Origin: Filimonas zeae | GTDB taxonomy: Bacteria > Bacteroidota > Bacteroidia > Chitinophagales > Chitinophagaceae | DNA: 64,000 nt | NCBI RefSeq assembly: GCF_014641615.1 | Contig: NZ_BMIB01000003.1 | Span: forward strand, 310,001-374,000 | Direction: 5' to 3' | In this document: one piece after another, positions 63,919-64,000 of the stretch | Layout of the letters: the number at the start of each line of letters is the position of its first letter | Numbering within the stretch: position 1 is the first letter of the stretch | Notes under the pieces: model-generated | What the model was told of the DNA's origin: nothing | Seen by the model: only the letters and a program-made list of their open reading frames with translations | The model's database searches: none | Position numbers and translations under genes: made by a program

Positions 63919-64000
63919 ATGAGCAAACTACATGTTAATCATCTGAAAGCCAAACTGACTGAACTTTATTCAGATAAAATTGACATTTCAGATGCAAGAA
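63919..64000 (+). CDS. N-terminal fragment of unknown protein at window edge
   Basis: A frame starting at ATG 63919 (MSKLHVNHLKAKLTELY, then SDKIDISDAR) is open to the end of the window, 27 codons. A good promoter precedes it. The start of a defence or ICE cargo protein is likely but cannot be told from this. Confidence 0.5.
   Translation, partial: MSKLHVNHLKAKLTELYSDKIDISDAR

Larger units (their letters stand above)
26726..64000. mobile_element. integrative conjugative element, left part, inserted at tRNA-Pro
   Basis: The tRNA is followed by an integrase in the same direction, then a relaxase/coupling module, RteC, and a Bacteroidota-type tra operon. Cargo genes of lower GC are interspersed. 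This is the standard layout of CTnDOT-related elements that use tRNA genes. The right boundary is not within the window: I find no second copy of the tRNA 3' end to the right. The exact left junction is assumed to lie in the T-arm/acceptor part of the tRNA. Confidence 0.88.

Noticed and set aside
26653..64000. A second copy of the tRNA 3' end as right attachment site
   Set aside because: I looked for the T-arm and acceptor sequence further right and did not see one; the element must continue beyond the window.

Overview
The window looks like a Bacteroidota chromosome, most likely of the family Chitinophagaceae (Chitinophaga or Filimonas type). This rests on the FecI/FecR/SusC/SusD locus, LytS/LytTR signalling, Bacteroidota-type promoters (TTTG then about 19 nt then TANNTTTG), sensor and efflux gene organisation, and codon and base composition. 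No organism can be named with certainty from sequence reading alone.

Bases 1-26,650 are ordinary chromosome. In order they hold: an RND efflux operon on the minus strand (TolC, membrane fusion protein, truncated pump); a convergent pair of cell-wall enzymes (L,D-transpeptidase and M23 peptidase); a LytS-type kinase with LytTR regulator; a small orphan gene; an SDR/epimerase-like gene facing a Crp/Fnr regulator; a SUKH-like protein with an L7/L12-like tail; a complete sigma/anti-sigma/SusC/SusD uptake locus; a DUF6766-like membrane protein; an aldo/keto reductase with a phased direct-repeat operator; an S1/P1 nuclease; a DUF1622 protein; two decayed genes (a sigma-54 activator and a DJ-1/PfpI protein); an Old Yellow Enzyme; and two small uncharacterised genes.

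At 26,653-26,726 lies a tRNA-Pro(GGG). Immediately after it an integrative conjugative element (ICE) begins and continues past the right edge of the window, so the right attachment site is not seen. It starts with repeat-rich DNA and an IntDOT-like tyrosine recombinase. Next come an HNH protein and a compact minus-strand operon (histidine kinase, MNT-HEPN protein, SymE-like toxin, SWIM zinc-finger protein) next to a strongly structured non-coding segment and an XRE regulator. The mobilisation module follows (coupling ATPase, relaxase, ribbon-helix-helix accessory protein and an 18-bp inverted repeat that is a good oriT candidate). Then come a large membrane KAP NTPase, several small ICE genes, an AraC regulator and rteC.

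Between rteC and the transfer operon is an AT-rich cargo block (45,647-50,379): a second KAP-family NTPase on the plus strand, and, convergent to it, a minus-strand operon of a caspase-like protease, a PutAbiC-like membrane protein and a TIGR02391/Ymh HEPN-like protein. I regard this block as the best candidate for an undescribed anti-phage or abortive-infection system. From 50,667 the tra operon runs to the right (a TraD-position protein, TraE, TraF, TraG, a TraI-like protein, three TerB-annotation-type or related secreted proteins, TraJ, TraK, a TraL-position protein, TraM, TraN), followed by small ICE accessory and regulatory genes. I do not see TraO, TraP or TraQ in the window.

Functionally, the ICE genes would work together as: integrase and att region for integration and excision; RteC, AraC, XRE and the kinase as switches; relaxase, accessory protein and coupling ATPase to process and deliver DNA; the tra operon as the type IV secretion channel; and the AT-rich genes as defence or maintenance cargo.
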